From a bacterium (GTDB lineage Bacteria > UBA9089 > CG2-30-40-21): a DNA stretch of 10,858 bases. Position 1 is the stretch's first letter; each line of letters opens with the position of its first letter. The DNA lies in contig JAHIZN010000094.1 of assembly GCA_018814245.1 (NCBI GenBank), forward strand, positions 1-10,858. Direction: 5' to 3'. The translations under genes were made by a program, and so were the position numbers. This document shows, one piece after another, positions 1-5,284 of this stretch. Below the pieces are notes generated by a model. That model did no database searches and was not told the origin of the DNA. It saw nothing but the letters and a program-made list of their open reading frames with translations.

Positions 1-55
1 GGATAGAGAATAGAGAGATAGGGAGATAATGGAGAAAAGGGAGACACCACCGATA

Positions 56-82
56 TTTACACCCTTTGTGGCTCTTTCTCTG
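56..82. mobile_element. Right end of a family-B MITE (partial copy)
   Basis: This stretch matches the right terminal inverted repeat of the two complete copies at 4972-5111 and 10619-10759: the core TTTACACCCTTTGTGG, then a pyrimidine-rich tip ending in CTG followed by TA. The left half is not recognisable in bases 1-55, which are instead purine-rich (GAGATA/TAGAGA-like). The copy is therefore truncated, rearranged, or diverged on its left side. It lies directly upstream of the tktN leader. Confidence 0.7.
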
Positions 83-92
83 TAAAAGCGTA

Positions 93-121
93 TTGACTGA
101 TTTCATGTCATGTGTGAAAAT
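93..121 (+). promoter_or_regulatory. Possible sigma-70 promoter for tktN
   Basis: TTGACT at 93-98 matches five of six -35 consensus bases. GAAAAT at 116-121, after a 17-bp spacer, matches four of six -10 bases. It starts about 10 bp beyond the tip of the upstream MITE, so the element does not appear to carry it. The -10 box is weak, and transcription could instead enter from upstream of the window. Confidence 0.3.
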
Positions 122-177
122 GAGATAGCTGAGTAGTTAAGGAAAAAGTAGAATTAAACATCTGTAGTGGAGGGGAA

Positions 178-990
178 ATGGAAGATATTGCTAATCTTAA
201 AGAGCGGGCTAAAGAGGTAAGAAGGCTTATTATTCAGATGATAACTGAGGCAAATTCAGGTCATCCAGGCGGCTCGCTTTCCATGACAGATATAATTACA
301 ACCCTTTATTTTTCAATAATGAATCATTCCTCTACTAATCCAGCATGGGAAGAAAGGGATAGATTTGTTCTTTCTAAGGGACATGCATGTCCTGCTTTTT
401 ATGCTGTTTTAGCCTTATGCGGATATTTCCCAACATCAGAACTAATGAATTTAAGAAAATTAGGGAGTATACTTCAGGGACACCCTGACTCTAAGGTAAC
501 TCCTGGTGTGGATTTTTCCACTGGCTCTTTGGGACAAGGAATCTCAGCAGCCTGTGGTATGGCACTATCTGGAAAGATTGACAAAAAGGATTATCGAGTT
601 TACGCTATTATCGGCGATGGTGAGAGTCAGGAGGGACAGGTCTGGGAGGCAGCCATGTCTGCAGCCCATTATAAATTAGATAATCTTTGTGCCTTTCTTG
701 ATCATAATAAGCTCCAGATTGATGGTGAGGTAGAAAAGATAATGAATATCGAGCCTGTAGTTGATAAGTGGAAGGCTTTTGGATGGAATACGCTAAGAAT
801 TGATGGACATTCGTTTGAACAGATAATCGAGGCAGTAGAGATTGCCCATAAAACCAAGGATAAACCAACCATGATTGTGGCAGATACCATTAAGGGCAAG
901 GGTGTTTCTTTTATGGAAGGCAAGGTTGGTTTTCATGGTGTAGCACCTACCCGTGAACAGGAACGACAGGCGTTGAGTGAGTTGGCATAG
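178..990 (+). CDS. tktN: Transketolase, N-terminal (TPP-binding) subunit
   Basis: This is the N-terminal half of a split transketolase, which with the C-terminal subunit at 1597-2538 moves two-carbon ketol units in the non-oxidative pentose phosphate pathway (cytoplasmic). The 270 residues match the size of stand-alone TktN subunits. Visible motifs are SGHPGGSLS near residue 27-35 (active-site His29), SKGHACPAFY near 70, TGSLGQG near 118, and the thiamine-diphosphate/metal motif GDGESQEG from Gly146 with its partner Asn177 (DHNK). The start has a strong ribosome site, GGAGG at 169-173. The stop codon abuts a family-A repeat at 991. The two halves are commonly adjacent, but here an antitoxin gene and a repeat element separate them. 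A dihydroxyacetone synthase or DXS-like enzyme is less likely, because the motifs and the partner are those of transketolase. Confidence 0.95.
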   Translation: MEDIANLKERAKEVRRLIIQMITEANSGHPGGSLSMTDIITTLYFSIMNHSSTNPAWEERDRFVLSKGHACPAFYAVLALCGYFPTSELMNLRKLGSILQGHPDSKVTPGVDFSTGSLGQGISAACGMALSGKIDKKDYRVYAIIGDGESQEGQVWEAAMSAAHYKLDNLCAFLDHNKLQIDGEVEKIMNIEPVVDKWKAFGWNTLRIDGHSFEQIIEAVEIAHKTKDKPTMIVADTIKGKGVSFMEGKVGFHGVAPTREQERQALSELA

Positions 991-1021
991 AATTAAAAAT
1001 TATGAATTATGAATTAAAAAT
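991..1021 (+). repeat. Family-A AT-rich repeat, single half-unit
   Basis: A unit of the form AATTAAAAATTATGAATTA, with a repeated TATGAATTA step, lies immediately after the tktN stop. The same unit occurs at 6522-6550 and 10510-10542, each with an inverted partner nearby. This copy has no inverted partner. It ends two bases before the ribosome site of the antitoxin gene (GAGG, 1023-1026). Confidence 0.75.
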
Positions 1022-1033
1022 TGAGGTAATTCA

Positions 1034-1312
1034 ATGACACCAGCAGTAGTCTCTTGTGAACAAGCTCAAACTGATTTGGGAAGAATAATTGAGTCTGTTG
1101 TTGAAAAGAATGAAGATGTAATATTGAGTCAAAAAGGTAAAAATTTAGCAGTAATAATGAGCTTAAAAGAATATAAAGAATGGAAGGCTACACTTGAAGA
1201 GATGCAGGATACAGAATCCTTAGAGGCTCTCAAAAGAGCTGAAGATGATGAAAAAGCAGGCAGATTTTATTCCTATTCGATGTTCAAGTTTTCAACCTCA
1301 ATGTTGAGATAA
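1034..1312 (+). CDS. Orphan Phd/YefM-type antitoxin with replaced C-terminal tail
   Basis: The 92-residue product has the Phd/YefM antitoxin fold signature: an N-terminal strand plus SCEQAQTDLGRIIESV, then VILSQKGKNLAVIMSLKEYKEW (ending near residue 55), which forms the DNA-binding dimer in this family. A charged helix follows (residues 55-75), corresponding to the toxin-binding region. The start has GAGG at 1023-1026 with 7-nt spacing. Relatives typically continue after a GR-x-YS motif with an acidic Glu-rich tail. Here residues 81-92 are encoded by the left inverted repeat of the palindromic element 1274-1561, so the natural tail is probably lost. No RelE/Doc/Txe-like toxin ORF follows, so the gene is an orphan. 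It sits inside the transketolase gene pair. It may still bind DNA and act as a repressor or an antidote in trans, or it may be a decaying remnant. Confidence 0.85.
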   Translation: MTPAVVSCEQAQTDLGRIIESVVEKNEDVILSQKGKNLAVIMSLKEYKEWKATLEEMQDTESLEALKRAEDDEKAGRFYSYSMFKFSTSMLR

Positions 1313-1561
1313 TTTATTGAGCTTAGCACCCTGATTTATCATAATGAGATTTATTGAGATGAGCACCATGATTCATCATGGTGGTGGGGATAATATAAGA
1401 AATAATAACCGCTTCAGCGGTTTCTATCATTTGTGAATGCAACATGGTATCCCTAACTTTTAAACCGCTGAAGCGGTTGAATTTTGGTTATTTCTTAGTC
1501 CACCCCAATAAATTGGGGTGCTGTTCTCAATTCACTTGTGTTAAAACTTGAGCATCGAGTA
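1274..1561. mobile_element. Nested palindromic (REP/MITE-like) element inside the transketolase pair
   Basis: Imperfect terminal inverted repeats, 1274-1292 and 1543-1561, agree at 17 of 19 positions. Inside is a second inverted pair (TAAGAAATAA 1396-1405 with 1488-1497). Hairpin AACCGCT-TC-AGCGGTT (1407-1422) has an inverted copy at 1463-1478. There are two perfect 8-bp-stem hairpins with 4-nt loops: CACCATGA/TCATGGTG (1364-1383) and CACCCCAA/TTGGGGTG (1501-1520). A 30-bp direct repeat (1313-1342 and 1350-1379, 26 of 30 matching) contains the first of these and a degenerate sister. No transposase ORF fits, so the element is non-autonomous. Hairpin arrays of this kind resemble REP elements mobilised by RAYT (IS200-like) transposases; that link is inference. 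The left end forms the 3' end of the antitoxin gene. Confidence 0.75.
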
Positions 1562-1565
1562 TAAA
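1536..1565 (+). promoter_or_regulatory. Possible promoter at the element's right end, facing tktC
   Basis: TTGTGT (1536-1541) and TATAAA (1560-1565), separated by 18 bp, form a weak sigma-70-like promoter about 30 bp upstream of the tktC start. Most of it lies within the right inverted repeat of the palindromic element. It could restore transcription to tktC after the insertion. The -35 match is poor. Confidence 0.3.
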
Positions 1566-1596
1566 TGAAAACTGATCAATTACAATAGGAGATACA

Positions 1597-2538
1597 ATGA
1601 CAGAAATGGTGGCTACAAGGGATGCCTACGGTAAAATTTTAATAAAACTGGGTAAGATCCATCCCTGTATGGTTGTGCTTGATGCAGACACATCATCCTC
1701 TACCAGAACCCAGTGGTTTGGCAATGAATTCCCGGAAAGGTTTTTTAATTTTGGCATTTCTGAGGCAAATATGGTAGGCTACGCAGCTGGTTTATCCACC
1801 TGCGGAAAGATACCAATAGTTTCTACTTTTGCTTGTTTTGGGAGTGGCAGGGTTTATGAACAGGTGAAATTATCTGTCTGCTGGCCCAAATTAAATGTAA
1901 AGATTATTGTTACTCATGCCGGTGTTTCTGTAGGAGAAGATGGTGCATCACATCAGGCAATAGATGATATCAGTCTGATGAGGGTATTGCCAAATATGAC
2001 TGTGATTGTGCCGGCTGATGGGACAGAAACAGAAAAGGCGGTTCAATATGCGGTTGAGACTCGGGGACCATTTTATATTAGATTGGGACGATCAAAGCTT
2101 CCTATAATCTTTGATGATACATACGAGTTTGTTCCTGGCAAGGCAGCTACCTTGAGAGAGGGAAAAGATGCAACGATTATTGCCTGTGGCTTGATGGTCA
2201 ATGAGTCCATTAAGGCAGCTCAAATATTATCCGAGCAAGGGCTTGAGGTGAGAATCCTTAATGCCAGCAGCATTAAACCCATTGATAAACAAGCAATTAT
2301 CCTTGCTGCAAAAGAAACCGGAGCCATTGTTACGGCTGAAGAACACTCAATCATTGGCGGGCTTGGAGGTGCGGTGTCTGAGGTTTTGTCAACAAATTTT
2401 CCTGCTCCTGTGGAAATGGTTGGGATGAGGGATACCTTTGGTCAGTCTGGAACACCAGAGGAGCTGTTAAGGGTTTTTGAGATAGATAGTGTTTCTATTG
2501 TTGAGGCAGTGATAAGGGTGATGGGAAGGAAAGCATGA
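1597..2538 (+). CDS. tktC: Transketolase, C-terminal subunit
   Basis: This is the C-terminal half of the split transketolase, holding the pyrimidine-binding and C-terminal domains. At 313 residues it is the usual size for TktC. The pyrimidine domain carries FFNFGISEANMVGYAAGL, with Glu56 as the conserved residue that activates thiamine diphosphate. GEDGASHQAIDDISLMR holds the substrate-pocket His, followed by IVPADGTET and GPFYIRLGR. The C-terminal transketolase domain runs from about residue 190 (ATIIACGLMV), with VTAEEHSIIGGLGGAVSEVL and a DTFGQSGTPEELL end. The start has AGGAG at 1587-1591. It should form an obligate complex with the subunit at 178-990. A pyruvate dehydrogenase beta or DXS assignment is less likely given that N-terminal partner. 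Confidence 0.95.
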   Translation: MTEMVATRDAYGKILIKLGKIHPCMVVLDADTSSSTRTQWFGNEFPERFFNFGISEANMVGYAAGLSTCGKIPIVSTFACFGSGRVYEQVKLSVCWPKLNVKIIVTHAGVSVGEDGASHQAIDDISLMRVLPNMTVIVPADGTETEKAVQYAVETRGPFYIRLGRSKLPIIFDDTYEFVPGKAATLREGKDATIIACGLMVNESIKAAQILSEQGLEVRILNASSIKPIDKQAIILAAKETGAIVTAEEHSIIGGLGGAVSEVLSTNFPAPVEMVGMRDTFGQSGTPEELLRVFEIDSVSIVEAVIRVMGRKA

Positions 2539-2589
2539 GATTGTAATAGTCCAGTGATTGGTGAGAAAAGATGGACAACCACAAGATGT

Positions 2590-2605
2590 CCTCCGCTGGC
2601 GGTGG
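2590..2605 (+). repeat. GC-rich hairpin downstream of tktC
   Basis: CCTCCGC-TG-GCGGTGG forms a 7-bp stem with one mismatch, about 50 bp after the tktC stop. The sequence is clearly more GC-rich than its surroundings. No T-run follows, so it is not a standard intrinsic terminator. An outer 6-bp match, ACAAGA (2581-2586) with TCTTGT (2630-2635), could extend the structure. Confidence 0.4.
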
Positions 2606-2652
2606 CAGTGGGTGGAAAAAGGCCGCAAGTCTTGTCTCATGCGAAAGCAAAT

Positions 2653-2736
2653 AACGAACGATTGTCGTTGTAAGGACATGATAGCAAAGGTGCTTTCCTC
2701 TTGTCCCTATCTGAGTGAATGTACGACTGCAACGAC
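2653..2736 (+). other. Possible structured leader upstream of the small membrane gene
   Basis: A nested set of short complements lies just before the ribosome site of the gene at 2758. The outer stem is GTCGTTG (2664-2670) with CAACGAC (2730-2736). Inside it are GGACA (2674-2678) with TGTCC (2702-2706), and AGCA (2683-2686) with TGCT (2691-2694) around an AAGG loop. A competing local hairpin, AACGA-TTG-TCGTT (2657-2669), uses the same bases as the left arm of the outer stem, so the two cannot coexist. I do not recognise a known riboswitch or RNA family. It could be a regulatory leader or another palindromic repeat. Confidence 0.3.
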
Positions 2737-2757
2737 TTAAGAAGAAAGGAAGAAAAA

Positions 2758-2952
2758 ATGGCACAAGAAAAAGAAAATTTTTCAGAAGGTTTGCTTAAAA
2801 TATTGGCACTTATTGGTGGTGGATGGATTGCCGTTGAACTTATAAAGGCTTTCTCGCGAGAAGTTTATAGATGTCCACATTGTCGTGGTGAGATTAAAGA
2901 AAGAATTGATGAATGTCCTAATTGTAAGGTTGGGTTAATATGGAAAGTTTAG
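2758..2952 (+). CDS. Small membrane-anchored zinc-ribbon protein
   Basis: The 64-residue product is not a named family that I recognise. Residues about 9-30 (EGLLKILALIGGGWIAVELI) form one probable transmembrane helix. The C-terminal part carries two CPxC knuckles, CPHC and CPNC, eleven residues apart, which is the layout of a zinc ribbon. I chose the ATG at 2758 because an AG-rich ribosome site (AGGAAG) lies just upstream. An in-frame start at 2719 would add 13 charged residues and lacks a good site. The gene end overlaps the start of the next small gene at 2940 by 13 bp, so the two were probably co-translated. The function is unknown; a membrane-tethered metal-binding or protein-interaction role is inference. 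Confidence 0.7.
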   Translation: MAQEKENFSEGLLKILALIGGGWIAVELIKAFSREVYRCPHCRGEIKERIDECPNCKVGLIWKV

Positions 2953-3203
2953 ATACTAAAAAATACGAAATATCTTTGTGAGGAGATAAAGAATATGAAA
3001 TTCCTAAATGGAAATATTATTTAATTAAATTTTTCTTTTGTTGTGTAGGAGTTTTTATTACAGTTTTATTATACCATAAGTGTCTGTTTAATCCAAATTG
3101 CAATACAGTTGTAACAATATATCTTGCTCTGTTAGGATTGGCATGTTTTTCAGATGTAGGATTACCTATTGATAAATTATTAGCAAATGTAAAATTAAAT
3201 TAA
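2940..3203 (+). pseudogene. Small membrane-protein gene with an in-frame TGA
   Basis: One reading frame runs from ATG 2940 to TAA 3201-3203 and is broken only by TGA at 2979-2981, the 14th codon. Beyond it the frame is open for 73 codons and reads as a plausible membrane protein: charged GDKEYEIPKWK, a hydrophobic segment (YYLIKFFFCCVGVFITVLL), a Cys-bearing loop (KCLFNPNC), a second hydrophobic segment (TVVTIYLALLGLACF), then a polar tail. No ATG, GTG or TTG lies in frame shortly after the TGA, so internal restart at a normal codon is unlikely. The ATG overlaps the 3' end of the zinc-ribbon gene, as expected for a coupled pair. The simplest reading is a recent nonsense mutation (for example CGA or GGA to TGA) or a sequencing error. 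The family is not recognised. Confidence 0.65.
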
Positions 3204-3220
3204 GAGTTTGGAGTATAACC

Positions 3221-3874
3221 ATGATTCAGATGCGTCATATCACTAAGGTATATGAAAAAGGGATTCAGGCATTAAATGATATTAATGTAGAGATTGGCCG
3301 AGGAGAAATGGTTTTTATTACCGGTCCATCCGGGGCAGGAAAAACCACCTTCCTGAAATTGATCTATGCAGAGACAAAGCCAACATCAGGGTTGCTCTTT
3401 GTTGGCGGGAAAAATGTCAGCAGTTTAGCGTCAAGGGATGTGCCGTATCTTCGGAGACGAATTGGGGTAGTGTATCAGGATTTTAAGCTTTTATACCAGA
3501 AAACGGTATTTGAAAATATTGCCTTTGCCTTGCGGGTTATTAGTTTGCCTTCAGCAGAGATCTATAAGCGAACCATTAAGGTGCTGAATATTGTTGAATT
3601 AACCCACAAAAAAGATGCATTTCCACACCAGCTTTCTGGCGGAGAACAACAAAGGGTGGCTATTGCCAGAGCCATAGTCAATGACCCTGTTCTTATCCTT
3701 GCAGATGAGCCTACAGGCAATTTAGATGCAGGCATGGCTGCAAATATCATGAATTTTTTCATGGAAACTAATCATCAGGGGACAACAGTGATTGTTGCTA
3801 CCCATAACAAGGAAAAGGCTCTAAAGATGGGTACACATGTTATTCATGTGGACTCGGGACAGATAGTTGGATAG
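3221..3874 (+). CDS. ftsE: Cell division ATP-binding protein FtsE
   Basis: This is the ATPase of the FtsEX complex, an ABC-transporter-like machine at the division septum that couples ATP hydrolysis to activation of periplasmic wall hydrolases. The 217 residues match FtsE's usual length of about 220. Visible features are the Walker A motif GPSGAGKTT (35-43), a Q-loop in VVYQDFKLL (near 85-92, with the FtsE-typical DFKLL), the ABC signature LSGGEQQR (near 138), Walker B VLILADEPTGNLD (near 157-169), and the H-loop VIVATHNK (near 190-197). The ribosome site is GGAG at 3210-3213. ftsX follows 56 bp downstream, across a hairpin. Gene order and the DFKLL motif favour FtsE over the related LolD/MacB ATPases. 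Confidence 0.96.
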   Translation: MIQMRHITKVYEKGIQALNDINVEIGRGEMVFITGPSGAGKTTFLKLIYAETKPTSGLLFVGGKNVSSLASRDVPYLRRRIGVVYQDFKLLYQKTVFENIAFALRVISLPSAEIYKRTIKVLNIVELTHKKDAFPHQLSGGEQQRVAIARAIVNDPVLILADEPTGNLDAGMAANIMNFFMETNHQGTTVIVATHNKEKALKMGTHVIHVDSGQIVG

Positions 3875-3884
3875 TCTGGAGTTA

Positions 3885-3920
3885 AGTCTGACAAGTCTGA
3901 CCTGTCTGACTTGTCAGACT
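3885..3920 (+). repeat. GTCTGAC tandem/inverted repeat between ftsE and ftsX
   Basis: Three direct copies of GTCTGAC at 9-bp spacing (3886, 3895 and 3904) are followed by one inverted copy, GTCAGAC (3913-3919). The whole forms a perfect 13-bp stem, 3885-3897 with 3908-3920, around a 10-nt loop. It ends right at the ftsX ribosome site (AAGGAG, 3921-3926). No T-run follows, so it is not a standard terminator. In mRNA the hairpin could slow exonuclease decay or tune ftsX translation. Confidence 0.75.
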
Positions 3921-3930
3921 AAGGAGTGTT

Positions 3931-4848
3931 ATGATACATCCACAAACCTTTGGTTATTTTTGCAGGGAGGCAATGATAAACTTCAAGAGGGCAGGGGCAA
4001 TGACCTATGCCAGCATTGGGGTTATCACTGTCACCCTTTTTATTATGGGTATTTTTCTGTTATTGATTGTCAATCTTCGTCTGGCTCAGGATGTTTTAAT
4101 TAAAAAGGCATCTATCATTGTCTATCTAAAGGATGGTTTGCCAACCGAAACAATACAATCTATCCAGACAAATATTGGCAGGCAGGTTAATCAGGCAAGT
4201 CAAATAATATATGTCTCAAAACAAGATGCTCTGGAAGGATTTAAGAAGGAATTAGGTCAGCAGGAGGATATTCTCTCAGGGGTACAGGGGAATCCATTGC
4301 CAGCCTATTTTGAGATAAAGCTGACACCCTCTAAAAGGTTTTCATGGGAAAGACTGAAAAAGATTGCCGTAGCTATAGAAGGGATGGAGGGGATAGAAGG
4401 GGTAGATTATGGACAGAAAGCGGTTGAGGTTATTGGTACGATTACTGATGTAGTGAGAATGTTTATCATTGGTATAGGCTTTATCCTTGGACTGGCTACA
4501 CTGATTATTATCTCAAATACTATTGAGCTTGCTCTTTTTGCCAGGCAGGATGAGATAGAAATAATGAAATTGGTTGGTGCGACACCATGGTTTATTCGGT
4601 GTCCTTATCTCTTAGAGGGGATGATTCATGGATTAATAAGCGGAATATTATCTATTGGACTCCTATGGCTTATTTATCATTTTGGTTTGCTTAAAACCCT
4701 TGCGGCAAACCCTATCTTTTTATTTTTACCGCAGATGGAATTTATATCATGGCAAATGATGAGTATCCTGATTGTATCAAGTGGATTTCTTGGATGTCTT
4801 GGAAGCTTGCTTTCTTTACATTATTTTTTGAAATCTAACAGGGAGTAA
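3931..4848 (+). CDS. ftsX: Cell division protein FtsX
   Basis: This is the membrane subunit of FtsEX, which passes the ATP-driven signal to a periplasmic EnvC-type partner. At 305 residues it has normal FtsX length and the expected four-helix topology: cytoplasmic N-terminus, TM1 near 27-49 (ASIGVITVTLFIMGIFLLLI), a large extracytoplasmic domain of about 52-174 containing KASIIVYLKDG and YVSKQDALEGFKKELG, TM2 near 176-198, TM3 near 224-250, and TM4 near 277-300. The sequence between TM2 and TM3, NTIELALFARQDEIEIMKLVGAT, is the conserved FtsX/MacB-type coupling segment that contacts the ATPase. The ribosome site is AAGGAG at 3921-3926. A long repeat region follows, and then the envC-like gene, its likely partner. 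Confidence 0.95.
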   Translation: MIHPQTFGYFCREAMINFKRAGAMTYASIGVITVTLFIMGIFLLLIVNLRLAQDVLIKKASIIVYLKDGLPTETIQSIQTNIGRQVNQASQIIYVSKQDALEGFKKELGQQEDILSGVQGNPLPAYFEIKLTPSKRFSWERLKKIAVAIEGMEGIEGVDYGQKAVEVIGTITDVVRMFIIGIGFILGLATLIIISNTIELALFARQDEIEIMKLVGATPWFIRCPYLLEGMIHGLISGILSIGLLWLIYHFGLLKTLAANPIFLFLPQMEFISWQMMSILIVSSGFLGCLGSLLSLHYFLKSNRE

Positions 4849-4860
4849 GGGGGGAATAAG

Positions 4861-5258
4861 CGTTCAGCTATCAGCAGTCAGCTGCCAGTTAAGAGCAGGA
4901 AACAGGGTGAATGTAATTGCTCAATAACCTGTGGATTTTGCAAGCCACAATTAACAATAGATAAACGATTACAAGGGAAAGAACCACAAAGGGTGTAACT
5001 CCTTAGGGAAAATAATTGGCAGCAATAACGATAACAAGGTAACCACAAATGAGAAGAAGCTTGATAATGGTTTATTTCTTAGAATTTACACCCTTTGTGG
5101 TTCTTTCCCTGTATCTGTTTCTTGCTGCCTGAAATAGTTGCTGTTGCTTTCAACCTCCTGCGAATTGCCACAGGATATTGAGCAGTTACGGGTGAATGTA
5201 TCGCAAATTTGAATTTGTGTTGTGTAGGGTTAGCTGACTGCTGATAACTGATGGCTGA
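4861..5258. mobile_element. Family-C fold-back element carrying a nested MITE
   Basis: Outer arms TATCAGCAGTCAGCT (4869-4883) and its perfect complement at 5232-5246 flank an inner pair, 4913-4934 with 5168-5189, matching at 20 of 22 positions. The region is therefore a long imperfect palindrome with the family-B MITE (4972-5111) in its centre. The same outer core recurs as a smaller fold-back at 9798-9928. No ORF in it looks real. It fills most of the 427-bp gap between ftsX and the envC-like gene. Confidence 0.75.
4972..5111. mobile_element. Family-B MITE, complete copy inside a family-C element
   Basis: Perfect 25-bp inverted repeats, 4974-4998 and 5086-5110 (core CACAAAGGGTGTAA), enclose an AT-rich interior with no ORF. 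TA lies just outside both ends (4970-4971 and 5112-5113), consistent with a TA target duplication as made by IS630/Tc1-mariner transposases. The interior is homologous to the copy at 10619-10759; both share CTTAGGGAAAATAATTG after the left repeat. The size, 140 bp, is nearly that of the other copy. Confidence 0.8.
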
Positions 5259-5270
5259 ATGCCTACTCAT

Positions 5271-5275
5271 GGGAG
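5271..5275 (+). promoter_or_regulatory. Ribosome site that selects the envC-like start
   Basis: GGGAG here is directly joined to the ATG at 5276, too close to serve it. It is nine bases from the in-frame ATG at 5285, which is normal spacing, so 5285 is the preferred start. Confidence 0.6.
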
Positions 5276-5284
5276 ATGATTGGT

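Noticed and set aside
1313..1342. CRISPR-like 30-bp direct repeat (with 1350-1379)
   Set aside because: There are only two imperfect copies separated by 7 bp, with no spacer-sized gaps and no cas genes. It is part of the palindromic element.
2558..2740. 60-residue + strand ORF after tktC
   Set aside because: It has no ribosome site, a composition rich in Trp/Arg/Cys unlike its neighbours, and it spans the hairpin region. It looks like a chance frame.
2979..2981. TGA as a selenocysteine codon or recoded sense codon in the small membrane gene
   Set aside because: No convincing SECIS-like hairpin follows within the expected distance. TGA serves as the terminal stop of tktC and the envC-like gene, so genome-wide recoding is unlikely.
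3867..4103. 78-residue + strand ORF overlapping ftsE end and ftsX start
   Set aside because: It is a shifted frame of the GTCTGAC repeat and ftsX, which has a full-length, motif-supported frame.
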